A stretch of 10,419 nucleotides of DNA from Caulobacteraceae bacterium. GTDB taxonomy: Bacteria; Pseudomonadota; Alphaproteobacteria; Caulobacterales; Caulobacteraceae. Position 1 is the stretch's first letter. Each line of letters starts with the position of its first letter. This document shows, in pieces, positions 1 to 6,354 of the stretch. A model generated the notes under the pieces. It was not told the origin of the DNA. It saw only the letters and a list, made by a program, of their open reading frames with translations, and did not search any database. The position numbers and the translations under genes were made by a program. The DNA is taken from assembly GCA_004144935.1 (NCBI GenBank), contig SDZP01000101.1, forward strand, positions 1 through 10,419, given 5' to 3'.

Positions 1-231
1 GTGACGGACAAGCCGATCAAGTACGTGGTGCTGTCCCATTACCATGCCGTGCGGGTGCTCGGCGCCTCGGCCTACAACGCACAAGGCATCATCGCCTCGA
101 ACGCCACCTATGACCTGATTGTGGAGCGCGGCGAACAAGACAAAGCCTCCGAGATCGGGCGATTTCCTCGCCTGTTCCGGGGCGAGAACTTCGGCCGCCG
201 TCTCGCCCGCCTGAGCCCAGATCCTTCTTGA
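1..231 (+). pseudogene. 3'-truncated MBL-fold metallo-hydrolase remnant
   Basis: The frame is open from the first base, so the true start may lie upstream of the window. The GTG at position 1 is only the first possible start here. The protein carries the segment LSHYHAVRVLGASAY (about residues 11-25), which I recognise from a family of about 300-residue metallo-beta-lactamase-fold hydrolases in which the usual HxHxDH signature is altered to HYHAVR. Similarity continues through IVERGEQD and RFPRLFRG (about residues 40-61). The last 15 residues (ENFGRRLARL and onward) do not look like the family, and the stop comes about 200 residues early. Neither of the other two frames restores the family sequence after residue 61, so a deletion or rearrangement is more likely than a simple frameshift. 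It ends 10 bp before the enoyl-CoA hydratase-like gene. Probably non-functional. Confidence 0.65.
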
Positions 232-241
232 GGGGCCCCGC

Positions 242-1042
242 ATGACCCATCCGTTGCTCCAGAACTACAGCCGCTTCCGCTTCGACCGCGACGGCCGCAT
301 CCTAACCGTCACCATCACCGGCAATGCGGTGAACGCCGTCGACGCGCCTATGCACGACGAATTGGCCCGCCTGTTCATCGAGCTGCAGGCCGACGAGGAC
401 AGCGACCTGATCATCCTCACCGGCCAGGGCCGCGCCTTCTGCGCCGGCGGCGATTTCGACTGGTTCGACGAACAGATCGCCCGCCCCGCCGCCTTCCGCG
501 CCATCGCCCATGACGCCAAGCGCATCGTCAGCACCCTGCTGGACCTGGAAAAGCCGATCATCTGCCGGCTGAACGGCGCGGCGGCCGGCCTCGGCGCCAC
601 TATCGCCCTGCTCTGCGACGTCATCGTCGCCGACGAGACGGCGAAGATCGGCGACCCCCACGTCAAGGTCGGCCTCGTCGCCGGCGACGGCGGGGCGGTG
701 ATCTGGCCGCAGCTGATCGGCTTCGCCCGCGCCAAGGAATTGCTGATGACCGGCGACCTGATCCGCGCCGACGAGGCCGCCCGCATGGGCCTGATCAACT
801 ACGCCCTGCCGGCCGACCAGCTCGACGCCAAGGTCGCCGAGATCGCCGGCAAAATCCTCGGCAACCCCCGCTGGGCCGTGCGCTGGACCAAGACCGTGGC
901 CAACATCGCGCTCAAGCAGCTGGCGGTCAGCACCAGCGACGCCGCCGTCGCCTACGAGATGCTCTCCAACATGACCGCCGACCGCGCCGAGGCCGTGAAC
1001 GCCTTCCGCGAACGGCGGACGCCGAAGCTGACGGGGGAATGA
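242..1042 (+). CDS. Enoyl-CoA hydratase/isomerase-family protein lacking both canonical Glu
   Basis: A crotonase-fold protein of 266 aa, the normal length for the family. Start: ATG at 242 with GAGG at 230-233. Seen: the first oxyanion-hole segment GRAFCAGGDFDWF (residues 63-75), the second segment NGAAAGLGATIALLCD (111-126), then GDPHVKVGLVAGDGG (137-151) and TGDLIRADEAARMGL. Aligned by eye to rat mitochondrial enoyl-CoA hydratase, the two catalytic glutamates (Glu144 and Glu164) fall on Thr120 and His140, with the same spacing of 20 residues. Known of the family: crotonases bind acyl-CoA thioesters and stabilise an enolate in the oxyanion hole; members without both Glu can be isomerases, hydrolases or decarboxylases. 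I infer acyl-CoA binding, but ordinary hydratase activity is doubtful. The two acyl-CoA-dehydrogenase-fold genes downstream on the same strand suggest a shared degradation pathway. Confidence 0.92.
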   Translation: MTHPLLQNYSRFRFDRDGRILTVTITGNAVNAVDAPMHDELARLFIELQADEDSDLIILTGQGRAFCAGGDFDWFDEQIARPAAFRAIAHDAKRIVSTLLDLEKPIICRLNGAAAGLGATIALLCDVIVADETAKIGDPHVKVGLVAGDGGAVIWPQLIGFARAKELLMTGDLIRADEAARMGLINYALPADQLDAKVAEIAGKILGNPRWAVRWTKTVANIALKQLAVSTSDAAVAYEMLSNMTADRAEAVNAFRERRTPKLTGE

Positions 1043-1054
1043 TGGTTCATCACC

Positions 1055-1220
1055 GATCCTTCTCCCGCTTGTCGGGAGAAGGTGGCCCGCGAAGCGGGTC
1101 GGATGAGGGCGGCACAGCTCTCGAACGATTATCCTTCCGGCAGCCACACTTTGACGGGCCGGCGCTGCCCTCATCCGTCGGCTTCGCCGCCACCTTCTCC
1201 CGAAAAGCGGGAGAAGGATC
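1055..1220. repeat. RIME/BIME-like intergenic inverted-repeat element, copy 1
   Basis: Two arms of about 56 bp (1055-1110 and 1165-1220) are near-perfect reverse complements, separated by a spacer of about 54 bp. Each arm holds two small hairpins. In the left arm these are CTTCTCCCG/CGGGAGAAG (1060-1080) and CCCGC-GAA-GCGGG (1086-1098), followed by GGATGAGGGC. A related element lies at 7684-7838. The pattern of two palindromes per arm, with GGAGAAGGTGG and GGATGAGGG words, resembles the RIME intergenic elements of rhizobia; I make that link from memory. The right arm ends directly before the GTG at 1221 and contains GGAGAAGGA (1210-1218), which can serve as its ribosome-binding site. Confidence 0.85.
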
Positions 1221-2375
1221 GTGACCGAACCCTCCCACGTCACCGAACTCCGCCGCCAGCTCGCCCGCTTCGTCGCCGAGAAGGCCCCGCGCGAGAAACG
1301 CCGCGAATGGGACCGCGCCCATAGCTTTCCCCGCGACCTCTACGCGGAGTTGGCCGCCATGGGCCTCTGCGGCCTGACGGTGCCCGAGGAATACGGCGGC
1401 ACGGGCCCCGACATCCTGGCCGCCGTCGCCGCCATCGAGGAGCTCTGCCGGGCGGGATCCTTCCTCGCCGGCCCTTTCATCCAGTGCGCCTTCTACGGCG
1501 GCATGAACATCCTCGAGAACGGCTCGCCCGAGCAGAAGGCGGAGCTCCTGCCGCGGCTGGCCAGGGGCGAGCTCTTCTTCGCCTACGGCCTCTCCGAACC
1601 GGATGTCGGCGGCGACCTCTCGGCCGTCACCACCCGGGCCCGCCGCGACGGCGACGAGATCGTCATCGACGGCGCCAAGCGCTGGTGCACCGGGGCCGAC
1701 TTCTCCGACTACATCTACTGCCTGGTCCGCTCCGACCCCGAGGCCCCGGCCCGCCAGGGGCTGAGCTTCGTGCTGATCCCCACCGATGCGGCGGGCGTCA
1801 CTATCACCCCCATCGACCATGTGAACCTGCGCTACACCCTCTCCAGCGACGTCCATTTCGACAATGTCCGCCTGCCGCCCGGCGCCATCGTCGGCGGCGA
1901 GGCGAAGTGGAACCACGGCTGGGGCATGCTGGCCGGCCGGGCCCTCGACATCGAGAAGCTGGAGATCAGCGCCTGCGCCTTCGGCCTCGCCCAGGCGGCG
2001 CTGGAGGAGGCTTGGGACTACGCCCAGACCCGCGAACAGTTCGGCAAGCCGATCAGCGGCCACCAGGCGGTGCGCCATGCCCTGGTCGACGCCAGGACCA
2101 AACTCGAGGCCTGCCGGCTGATGCTTTACCATGCCGCGAACCTGGCCAACGACGGCCGGCCCTGCGCCGCCGAGACCAGCATGGCCAAGCTGTTCATCGG
2201 CGAGACCGGCGTCGAGATCGCGCTCGCCTGCCAGCGGGTCATGGGCGCCTATGCCCTCAGCGCCGACTACGACATCGAGCGCAACGTTCGCGACCTGCTC
2301 AGCATCCCCATCGTTGGCGGCTCGTCGAACATGCAGCGCAACAACCTGGCGGCGCTGTGGCGGTTGAAGGGATGA
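1221..2375 (+). CDS. Acyl-CoA dehydrogenase (IVD/LCAD-type catalytic Glu)
   Basis: A 384-aa flavoprotein of normal acyl-CoA dehydrogenase length. It would oxidise an acyl-CoA to the 2,3-enoyl-CoA, passing electrons to ETF. Start: GTG at 1221, chosen because GGAG at 1210-1213 is well placed and the protein begins in the usual N-terminal helix. Seen: LTVPEEYGGTG (52-62), the FAD/substrate strand YGLSEPDVGGDLS (122-134), WCTGADFSDY (155-164), REQFGKPI (271-278) and a C-terminal RNVRDLL...GGSSNMQRN. The position that carries the catalytic Glu in medium-chain enzymes (YEGT) reads VGGS here. The segment ALDIEKLEIS (241-250) instead matches LDLERL of isovaleryl-CoA dehydrogenase, placing Glu245 at that enzyme's catalytic base. 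A branched or bulky acyl-CoA substrate is possible, but the sequence does not prove it. Confidence 0.93.
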   Translation: MTEPSHVTELRRQLARFVAEKAPREKRREWDRAHSFPRDLYAELAAMGLCGLTVPEEYGGTGPDILAAVAAIEELCRAGSFLAGPFIQCAFYGGMNILENGSPEQKAELLPRLARGELFFAYGLSEPDVGGDLSAVTTRARRDGDEIVIDGAKRWCTGADFSDYIYCLVRSDPEAPARQGLSFVLIPTDAAGVTITPIDHVNLRYTLSSDVHFDNVRLPPGAIVGGEAKWNHGWGMLAGRALDIEKLEISACAFGLAQAALEEAWDYAQTREQFGKPISGHQAVRHALVDARTKLEACRLMLYHAANLANDGRPCAAETSMAKLFIGETGVEIALACQRVMGAYALSADYDIERNVRDLLSIPIVGGSSNMQRNNLAALWRLKG

Positions 2376-2440
2376 GCGGTCCTTCAGTGACGGCAGTGGA
2401 TGACAGGCGTGGTTCGCTGCCTCCCCCCACCACCGTATGT

Positions 2441-2530
2441 CCTCGCGAATGCGGGGACCCATACAGCAGAGGACAGGGCCTCGGCGCCGGTGGTGTCGCA
2501 ACCGGCGCATGGATGCCCGCATACGCGAGC
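2441..2530. repeat. Paired REP-like palindromes, second repeat class
   Basis: The 190-bp gap between the two acyl-CoA-dehydrogenase-fold genes contains two short palindromes in inverted orientation. The first, at 2441-2461, is CCTCGC-GAAT-GCGGGG followed by ACCCA. The second, at 2510-2530, is its imperfect reverse complement (GCCCGC-ATAC-GCGAGC after TGGAT). When read through, this repeat gives the peptide words PRECGDP and WMPAYASM, which I recognise as typical of spurious translations of common dispersed intergenic repeats. It differs in sequence from the element at 1055-1220. No promoter or gene is seen in the rest of 2376-2565. Confidence 0.7.
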
Positions 2531-2565
2531 ATGATCGGTGAGATGGGGGCAGAGCGGAGCCAGAC

Positions 2566-3714
2566 ATGAACCCGATCGAAACCGCCAGATCCTTCCAGTC
2601 CGAACTCCGCGCCCGCGCGCCGGAGATCGAGCAAGCCCGCCGCCTGCCCGCCGACATCGCCCGCAAGCTGGCCCAGGCGGGCCTCTTTCGGATGCTGATC
2701 CCGGCCGCCCTCGGCGGCCAGCAATCCGACCCCGCCACCGTCGCCGGCGCCATCGAGGCCCTCGCCGAGGCCGACGCCTCCGCCGGCTGGTGCCTGATGA
2801 TCGGCGCCACCACCGCCATGCTCAGCGCCCGACTGCCGCCGGACCTGGCGGCGCAGATGGTCGCCGATCCGGAGGTCATCTGCGGCGGCGTCTTCGCCCC
2901 CATGGGCCGGGCCGTCGACGCCGGCGATCACTGGCGGGTCACCGGCCGCTGGAAATGGGGCAGCGGCTCGCAGAACTGCGCCTGGCTGGCCGGCGGCGCC
3001 GTCCTGATGGGGGAGGGCGGTCCGCTGACCGACGCCGCCGGCCAGCCGCTGCACCGGATGATGATCTTCCCGGCCGGCGACGCCGAGCTGATCGATACCT
3101 GGCGCACCTCCGGCCTCTGCGGCACAGGCAGCCTCGACATCGCGGTCAAGGACATTCTCGTCCCCAAGGCTCGCTCGGTGGCCCTGCAGTCCGACCCTCC
3201 GGTCGCCGAGGGCGCCGTCTACCGCTTTCCGCCGTTCGGCCTGCTGGCGATGGGCATCGCCGCCGTGGCGCTGGGCAACGCCCGTGGCGCGCTGGCCGAC
3301 TTCCCCGCCATCGCCGCGACCAGCGCCAGCCAGGGCTCGCAGCGCGCCCTGGCCGAACGCAACGTCGTGCAGGCCGAGTTCGCCCAGGTCAGCGGCGAGG
3401 TCGAGGCCGCCCGGGCCCGCTTCTACCAGACCATCGACATCCTCTGGCGCGCCGTCCAGGCGGACGGGACCACCGCCATCGCCGACCGCGCCCAGCTGCG
3501 CCTGGCCTGCGCCCATGCGGCCAAAACCAGCGCCGACGCCGCCCGCCGGATCTACGATCTGGGCGGCGGGTCGGCGGTCTTCCTGGACAGCCCGCTGCAG
3601 CGCCGGTTCCGCGACGCCCATGTCATCACCCACCACATCATGGTCGCCCCGTCCGTCTTCGAACTGGCCGGCCGGGTGTTGCTTGGCCTGCCGACCCGCG
3701 ACGACATGCTGTGA
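2566..3714 (+). CDS. Acyl-CoA-dehydrogenase-fold flavoprotein, monooxygenase-like
   Basis: A 382-aa protein starting at ATG 2566 with GGAG at 2556-2559. Its N-terminal helical part (LPADIARKLAQAGLFRMLIP, residues 27-46) is followed by a middle beta domain with TGRWKWGSGSQNCAW (126-140). The C-terminal helical part contains RRIYDLGGGSAVFLDSPLQR (327-346) and FRDAHVITHHIMV (348-360). This layout, the SxL-QR-RD-H-H pattern and the lack of a Glu at either acyl-CoA dehydrogenase position fit the Acyl-CoA_dh_2 group, which includes two-component flavin-dependent monooxygenases such as HsaA, HpaB-type and DszC-type enzymes. Those need a separate flavin reductase, and none is in the window. It follows a true acyl-CoA dehydrogenase by 190 bp, so it may act in the same pathway. 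It could also be a divergent dehydrogenase; fold assignment is firm, reaction is not. Confidence 0.88.
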   Translation: MNPIETARSFQSELRARAPEIEQARRLPADIARKLAQAGLFRMLIPAALGGQQSDPATVAGAIEALAEADASAGWCLMIGATTAMLSARLPPDLAAQMVADPEVICGGVFAPMGRAVDAGDHWRVTGRWKWGSGSQNCAWLAGGAVLMGEGGPLTDAAGQPLHRMMIFPAGDAELIDTWRTSGLCGTGSLDIAVKDILVPKARSVALQSDPPVAEGAVYRFPPFGLLAMGIAAVALGNARGALADFPAIAATSASQGSQRALAERNVVQAEFAQVSGEVEAARARFYQTIDILWRAVQADGTTAIADRAQLRLACAHAAKTSADAARRIYDLGGGSAVFLDSPLQRRFRDAHVITHHIMVAPSVFELAGRVLLGLPTRDDML

Positions 3715-3716
3715 AA

Positions 3717-3742
3717 GCCGCCGCCCATTTCGGGGCGGCGGC
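3717..3742. terminator. Terminator-like hairpin after the flavoprotein gene
   Basis: A perfect 10-bp GC stem (GCCGCCGCCC at 3717-3726, GGGCGGCGGC at 3733-3742, 6-nt loop) begins two bases after the TGA at 3712-3714. There is no T-run on the + side, so it is a weak intrinsic terminator at best or an mRNA-stabilising 3' hairpin. It marks the end of the left-hand gene cluster. Confidence 0.6.
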
Positions 3743-3805
3743 AACCGCTTTCGACCAACGGCGTTTGTTAGCCATCGGACCCCGGGACGGGGGGATCCGC
3801 AGGGG

Positions 3806-3820
3806 GCGGCCGTCGGCCGC
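3806..3820. other. Short perfect palindrome in leader of glycine-zipper gene
   Basis: GCGGCCG-T-CGGCCGC at 3806-3820 is an inverted repeat with 7-bp arms, 28 bases upstream of the ATG at 3849. It could be an mRNA hairpin or a protein-binding site; in DNA this GC-rich it may also be chance. The rest of 3743-3848 shows no gene and no convincing promoter. Confidence 0.3.
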
Positions 3821-3848
3821 CTGGGAACCACCGCTCGGAGCTATAATC

Positions 3849-4688
3849 ATGAAGTTCAACCGACCCATCACAGTCGCGCTGGCCAGCGTGCTGGTCATGA
3901 GCACGGCCATCCCGGCCGCCGCCCTGGCCCAGTCCCGGCGCTATCAGCCCGCGCCCGCGCCCGCCCCGGCCCAGACGTACGAACAGTGGCAGGACCAGCA
4001 GGAAGACTATCGCCGCGAGCAGCAGGAATATGAGCAGGCCCGCCGCGAATGGCAGCAGCGCGAGAGCGCCTACCAGGCGCGCCAGGCGACCTATCAGCAA
4101 CGTCGCGAGGACTATGAGCGCCGCCGCTCCCAGTGGGAACGCGACCGGGCCGAGTACGACCGCCGCAACGGTTACGGCGCCTACAGCCGCCGCTACGGCG
4201 AATGGCGCTACGATCCCGACAACCGCTACACCGACACCCGCGGCGGCGGTTACGACGACCGCGGCGGCCGCGACTACTACGCCGACTGGCGTGACGAGCG
4301 CTGCGAACGCCGCGAAGACCGCAGCAAGGTCGTCGGCGGCCTGATCGGCGCCCTGGCCGGCGCCGCCATCGGCAACAATGTCGCCGCCACCAACAGCCAG
4401 ACCGAAGGCACCGTGCTCGGCGCCCTGGTCGGCGGCGCCATCGGCGCCAACATCGGCGACAAGGTCGCCGACTGCGACGACGACGGCTACTACTACACCT
4501 ACGCCCAGACCTACGATTATCGCGAGCCGCGCAACTATCGTGGCAACAGCGGCCGCTACGACCGTAACTGGTACATCAACAACCGCTGCCGCCTGGCCGT
4601 CGCCCCGACGGAATACGGCGGCCGCAGCGACTACCGCTACGTCCGGGTCTGCCCGGACCGCCGCGGTCGCTACCGCATCACCGGCTAA
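3849..4688 (+). CDS. Exported coiled-coil protein with glycine-zipper segment
   Basis: 279 aa, start ATG 3849 with GGAG at 3837-3840. Residues 1-27 form a Sec signal peptide (basic start, hydrophobic core VALASVLVMSTAIPAAALA) with a likely cleavage after ALA at residue 27. After a Pro/Ala linker (34-41), residues 43-108 are rich in Gln, Arg, Glu and Tyr in heptad-like spacing and should form a charged coiled coil. A Gly/Tyr/Arg/Asp-rich stretch leads to a glycine-zipper segment (about 161-205, with GGLIGALAGAAIG and GALVGGAIGANIG), matching the glycine zipper 2TM/17-kDa-antigen-like family. The C-terminal domain is Tyr-rich. Four Cys (152, 209, 247, 268) could form two disulfides outside the cytoplasm. 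There is no lipobox Cys at the cleavage site, so it is not an obvious lipoprotein. Likely a periplasmic or outer-membrane-associated envelope protein; exact role unknown. Confidence 0.85.
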   Translation: MKFNRPITVALASVLVMSTAIPAAALAQSRRYQPAPAPAPAQTYEQWQDQQEDYRREQQEYEQARREWQQRESAYQARQATYQQRREDYERRRSQWERDRAEYDRRNGYGAYSRRYGEWRYDPDNRYTDTRGGGYDDRGGRDYYADWRDERCERREDRSKVVGGLIGALAGAAIGNNVAATNSQTEGTVLGALVGGAIGANIGDKVADCDDDGYYYTYAQTYDYREPRNYRGNSGRYDRNWYINNRCRLAVAPTEYGGRSDYRYVRVCPDRRGRYRITG

Positions 4689-4711
4689 GCGCCGGCTGAC
4701 TGTCTAGAGGG

Positions 4712-4741
4712 AAGGGCCGTCCGCTTGGGCGGCCCTTTTCT
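4712..4741 (+). terminator. Rho-independent terminator of glycine-zipper gene
   Basis: An 11-bp stem (AAGGGCCGTCC at 4712-4722, GGGCGGCCCTT at 4727-4737, one G-T pair, GCTT loop) is followed by TTC TGTT. It lies 23 bases after the TAA at 4686-4688. Confidence 0.9.
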
Positions 4742-4825
4742 GTTGTGCACGACCCCCGAAAGGCCCGCCCGCCGGGGGAGCCGCTTGCCGCGCCAGTCTC
4801 GCGACGCTCGCTTTTCAGTAGGCCT

Positions 4826-4850
4826 GGCGCCCCACGGTATAAGGGGCGCC
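4826..4850 (-). terminator. Candidate terminator hairpin downstream of adenine deaminase
   Basis: GGCGCCCC (4826-4833) and GGGGCGCC (4843-4850) form a perfect 8-bp stem with a 9-nt AT-richer loop, 16 bases beyond the stop codon of the minus-strand deaminase. No T-run follows on the minus strand, so intrinsic termination is uncertain. Confidence 0.45.
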
Positions 4851-4866
4851 GCGTCGATTGCCGCCG

Positions 4867-5880
4867 TCAGTTGGCCGCCGCATAGGCGTCGATGGCCTGC
4901 AGCTGCAGCGCCACCCGTTCCTCGTCCAGGAAGCTGCCGGTGAAGCTATTCTTGGCCAGGGTCACCAGTTCGTCCCTGGTCAGACCCAGCGATCCGGCCA
5001 CGGCCCGGTAGTTGTCGCCGACGTAGCCGCCGAAGTAGGCGGGATCATCGCTATTGATGGTGGCGTGCAGGCCAAGGTCCAGCATCCGCTTCAGGGGATG
5101 CCGGGTCATGTCGTCGACGACGCACAGCTTGTGGTTCGACAGCGGGCAGACGGTGAGGGTCATCTGCATGGCCGCCAGCCGGGCGGTCAGGGCCGCGTCC
5201 TCCAGGCTGCGGTTGCCGTGGTCGATGCGGTCGACCTTCAGGAGGTCCAGGGCTTCCCAGACGTATTCGGGCGGCCCCTCCTCGCCGGCGTGGGCGACCT
5301 TAAGCATTCCGCGCTCGCCGGCCGCCTTGTAGACCTTCGCGAACTTCGAGGGCGGATGGCCCACCTCCGAGCTGTCCAGCCCGACGCCGGCGATGCGGTC
5401 CAGCCAGGGCTCGGCCGCCTTCAGGGTCTCGAACGCCGCGTCCTCTTCCAGGTGGCGCAGGAAGCAGAGGATCAACTTGCTGGTGATGCCGTGTTTCGTC
5501 TCGGCGGTGCGCATCCCCGCCAGCAGGCCGTCGGCGGCGACGCTGAACGGCAGGCCGCGGTCGGTGTGGGTCTGGGGGTCGAAGAAGATTTCCGCATGCA
5601 CCCCGCCGTCGGCGGCCAGCCGGTCGAAATAGGCCACGGCCAGGTCGTGGAAATCCTCCTCGGTCTGAAGGACTCCGGCGCCCTGGTAGTAGATGTCCAG
5701 GAAGTCCTGCAGGTTGGAGAACTCATAGGCCGCCCGCACGTCCTCGACCGACTTGAACGGCATGTCGACGCGGTTGCGACGGCCGAACTCGAACATCTGC
5801 TCGGGCTCCAGGCTGCCTTCGATGTGCAGGTGAAGCTCGGCCTTGGGCAGGCCGGCGATGAAGGCGTCGAGGTCGGACAT
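4867..5880 (-). CDS. Adenine deaminase (adenosine deaminase family, type 2)
   Basis: 337 aa. Start: ATG at 5880 with GGAG at 5891-5888 (7-nt spacer). A TTG one codon upstream has a worse spacing. The amidohydrolase zinc site is complete: HLHIEG (His17, His19), VAHAGEEGPPEYVWEAL (His197 and catalytic Glu200), DHG (His221) and NSDDPAYFGGY (Asp278, Asp279). The segment GVGLDSSEVGHPPSKF (165-180) and GEEGPPEY are marks of the subgroup that includes yeast Aah1 and Pseudomonas PA0148, shown to deaminate adenine to hypoxanthine and ammonia; true adenosine deaminases read DLAG-E in that region. Cytoplasmic purine salvage. It is often annotated simply as adenosine deaminase. Neighbours: convergent with the glycine-zipper gene, divergent from the small TTG-start gene, and 0.5 kb from the URC operon. 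Confidence 0.92.
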   Translation of the reverse strand: MSDLDAFIAGLPKAELHLHIEGSLEPEQMFEFGRRNRVDMPFKSVEDVRAAYEFSNLQDFLDIYYQGAGVLQTEEDFHDLAVAYFDRLAADGGVHAEIFFDPQTHTDRGLPFSVAADGLLAGMRTAETKHGITSKLILCFLRHLEEDAAFETLKAAEPWLDRIAGVGLDSSEVGHPPSKFAKVYKAAGERGMLKVAHAGEEGPPEYVWEALDLLKVDRIDHGNRSLEDAALTARLAAMQMTLTVCPLSNHKLCVVDDMTRHPLKRMLDLGLHATINSDDPAYFGGYVGDNYRAVAGSLGLTRDELVTLAKNSFTGSFLDEERVALQLQAIDAYAAAN

Positions 5881-5944
5881 CAAGAAACTCCAGGCGATAC
5901 AAGGATTTCGCCCGCTCCGGCCAGTCAGGTCAAGTCATCGTCAA

Positions 5945-5960
5945 TGTCGGATATCCGACA
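5945..5960. promoter_or_regulatory. Perfect 16-bp palindrome, candidate operator
   Basis: TGTCGGATATCCGACA is a perfect dyad with 8-bp half-sites, in the divergent region between the deaminase and the small gene. It begins at the end of the predicted minus-strand -10 box and covers the predicted transcription start. A near-palindrome centred on AACGTT (about 5965-5979) sits next to it, inside the promoter spacer. The regulator is unknown. Confidence 0.55.
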
Positions 5961-5987
5961 GTATAGCAACGTTCGCTAAAGCGTGAA
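5960..5987 (-). promoter_or_regulatory. Predicted sigma70-type promoter of adenine deaminase
   Basis: On the minus strand, TTCACG (5987-5982) matches 4 of 6 bases of the -35 consensus. After a 16-bp spacer, TATACT (5965-5960) matches 5 of 6 of the -10 consensus. Transcription would begin near 5953, giving a leader of about 73 nt before the ATG at 5880. Confidence 0.5.
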
Positions 5988-6107
5988 GGCCGGCGATTAT
6001 GGAATTGGCGAAATCTGTATTAGGATAACCTCATCGTCGGCCTAGAAGTCGCTGCCGGCGCTTGAGAGATCGCTCCTCTCCGGCCTTGCCGATCTCGGGA
6101 GTTACCC

Positions 6108-6293
6108 TTGCGTATATTTTCGTTTTACATCCATGATAGCCGATACAGCGTGCCAACCCTGCAGATCGTCGACGCCCAGGACGAGGATCGCGCCCGCGAG
6201 ATCGCCCAGGCCCGGCTCGACGAGTCCATGGCCCACCTGGCCATCGAGGTCCGCGAAGACGACAACCGACTGTTCGAGGTGACGCGCGACTGA
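6108..6293 (+). CDS. Conserved-looking small hypothetical protein, TTG start
   Basis: 61 aa. The TTG at 6108 is chosen because GGGAG (6097-6101) lies 6 bases before it and the protein begins sensibly with RIFSFYIHDSRYSVP; no ATG or GTG gives a comparable length. The composition is acidic (EDDNRLFEV near the end), with a central helix-prone DEDRAREIAQARL. There is no signal peptide or membrane segment. I recall similar short proteins in Caulobacterales but know no function. It is divergent from the deaminase and followed by a strong intrinsic terminator, so it is probably a single-gene transcript. Its upstream region (5988-6107) shows only minor hairpins, such as GCCGG/CCGGC at 6054-6084. Confidence 0.75.
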   Translation: MRIFSFYIHDSRYSVPTLQIVDAQDEDRAREIAQARLDESMAHLAIEVREDDNRLFEVTRD

Positions 6294-6354
6294 CGGCCGG
6301 TATTGGCGGGCTCTTGCCAAGCAAACGGTTCAGGACCACTATCTCCGCTCAAAG

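Noticed and set aside
1055..1220. Repeated arms considered as a CRISPR array or insertion-sequence ends.
   Set aside because: There are only two inverted arms, no regular direct repeats with spacers, and no transposase between them.
1050..2903. A 617-codon open frame on the minus strand across the acyl-CoA dehydrogenase and repeats.
   Set aside because: It is a GC-rich shadow frame: Gly/Ala/Arg-heavy, crosses two intergenic repeats, and opposes clear + strand flavoprotein motifs.
2299..3831. A 510-codon minus-strand open frame.
   Set aside because: Shadow of the flavoprotein gene at 2566-3714; no recognisable family and biased low-complexity composition.
3842..3847. A perfect TATAAT.
   Set aside because: It lies between the Shine-Dalgarno and the ATG of the glycine-zipper gene, so a promoter there would start inside the coding region; no -35 box is seen.
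4858..5979. A 373-codon + strand open frame opposite the adenine deaminase.
   Set aside because: The minus strand carries the complete zinc site and family motifs; the + frame is a mirror artefact of high GC.
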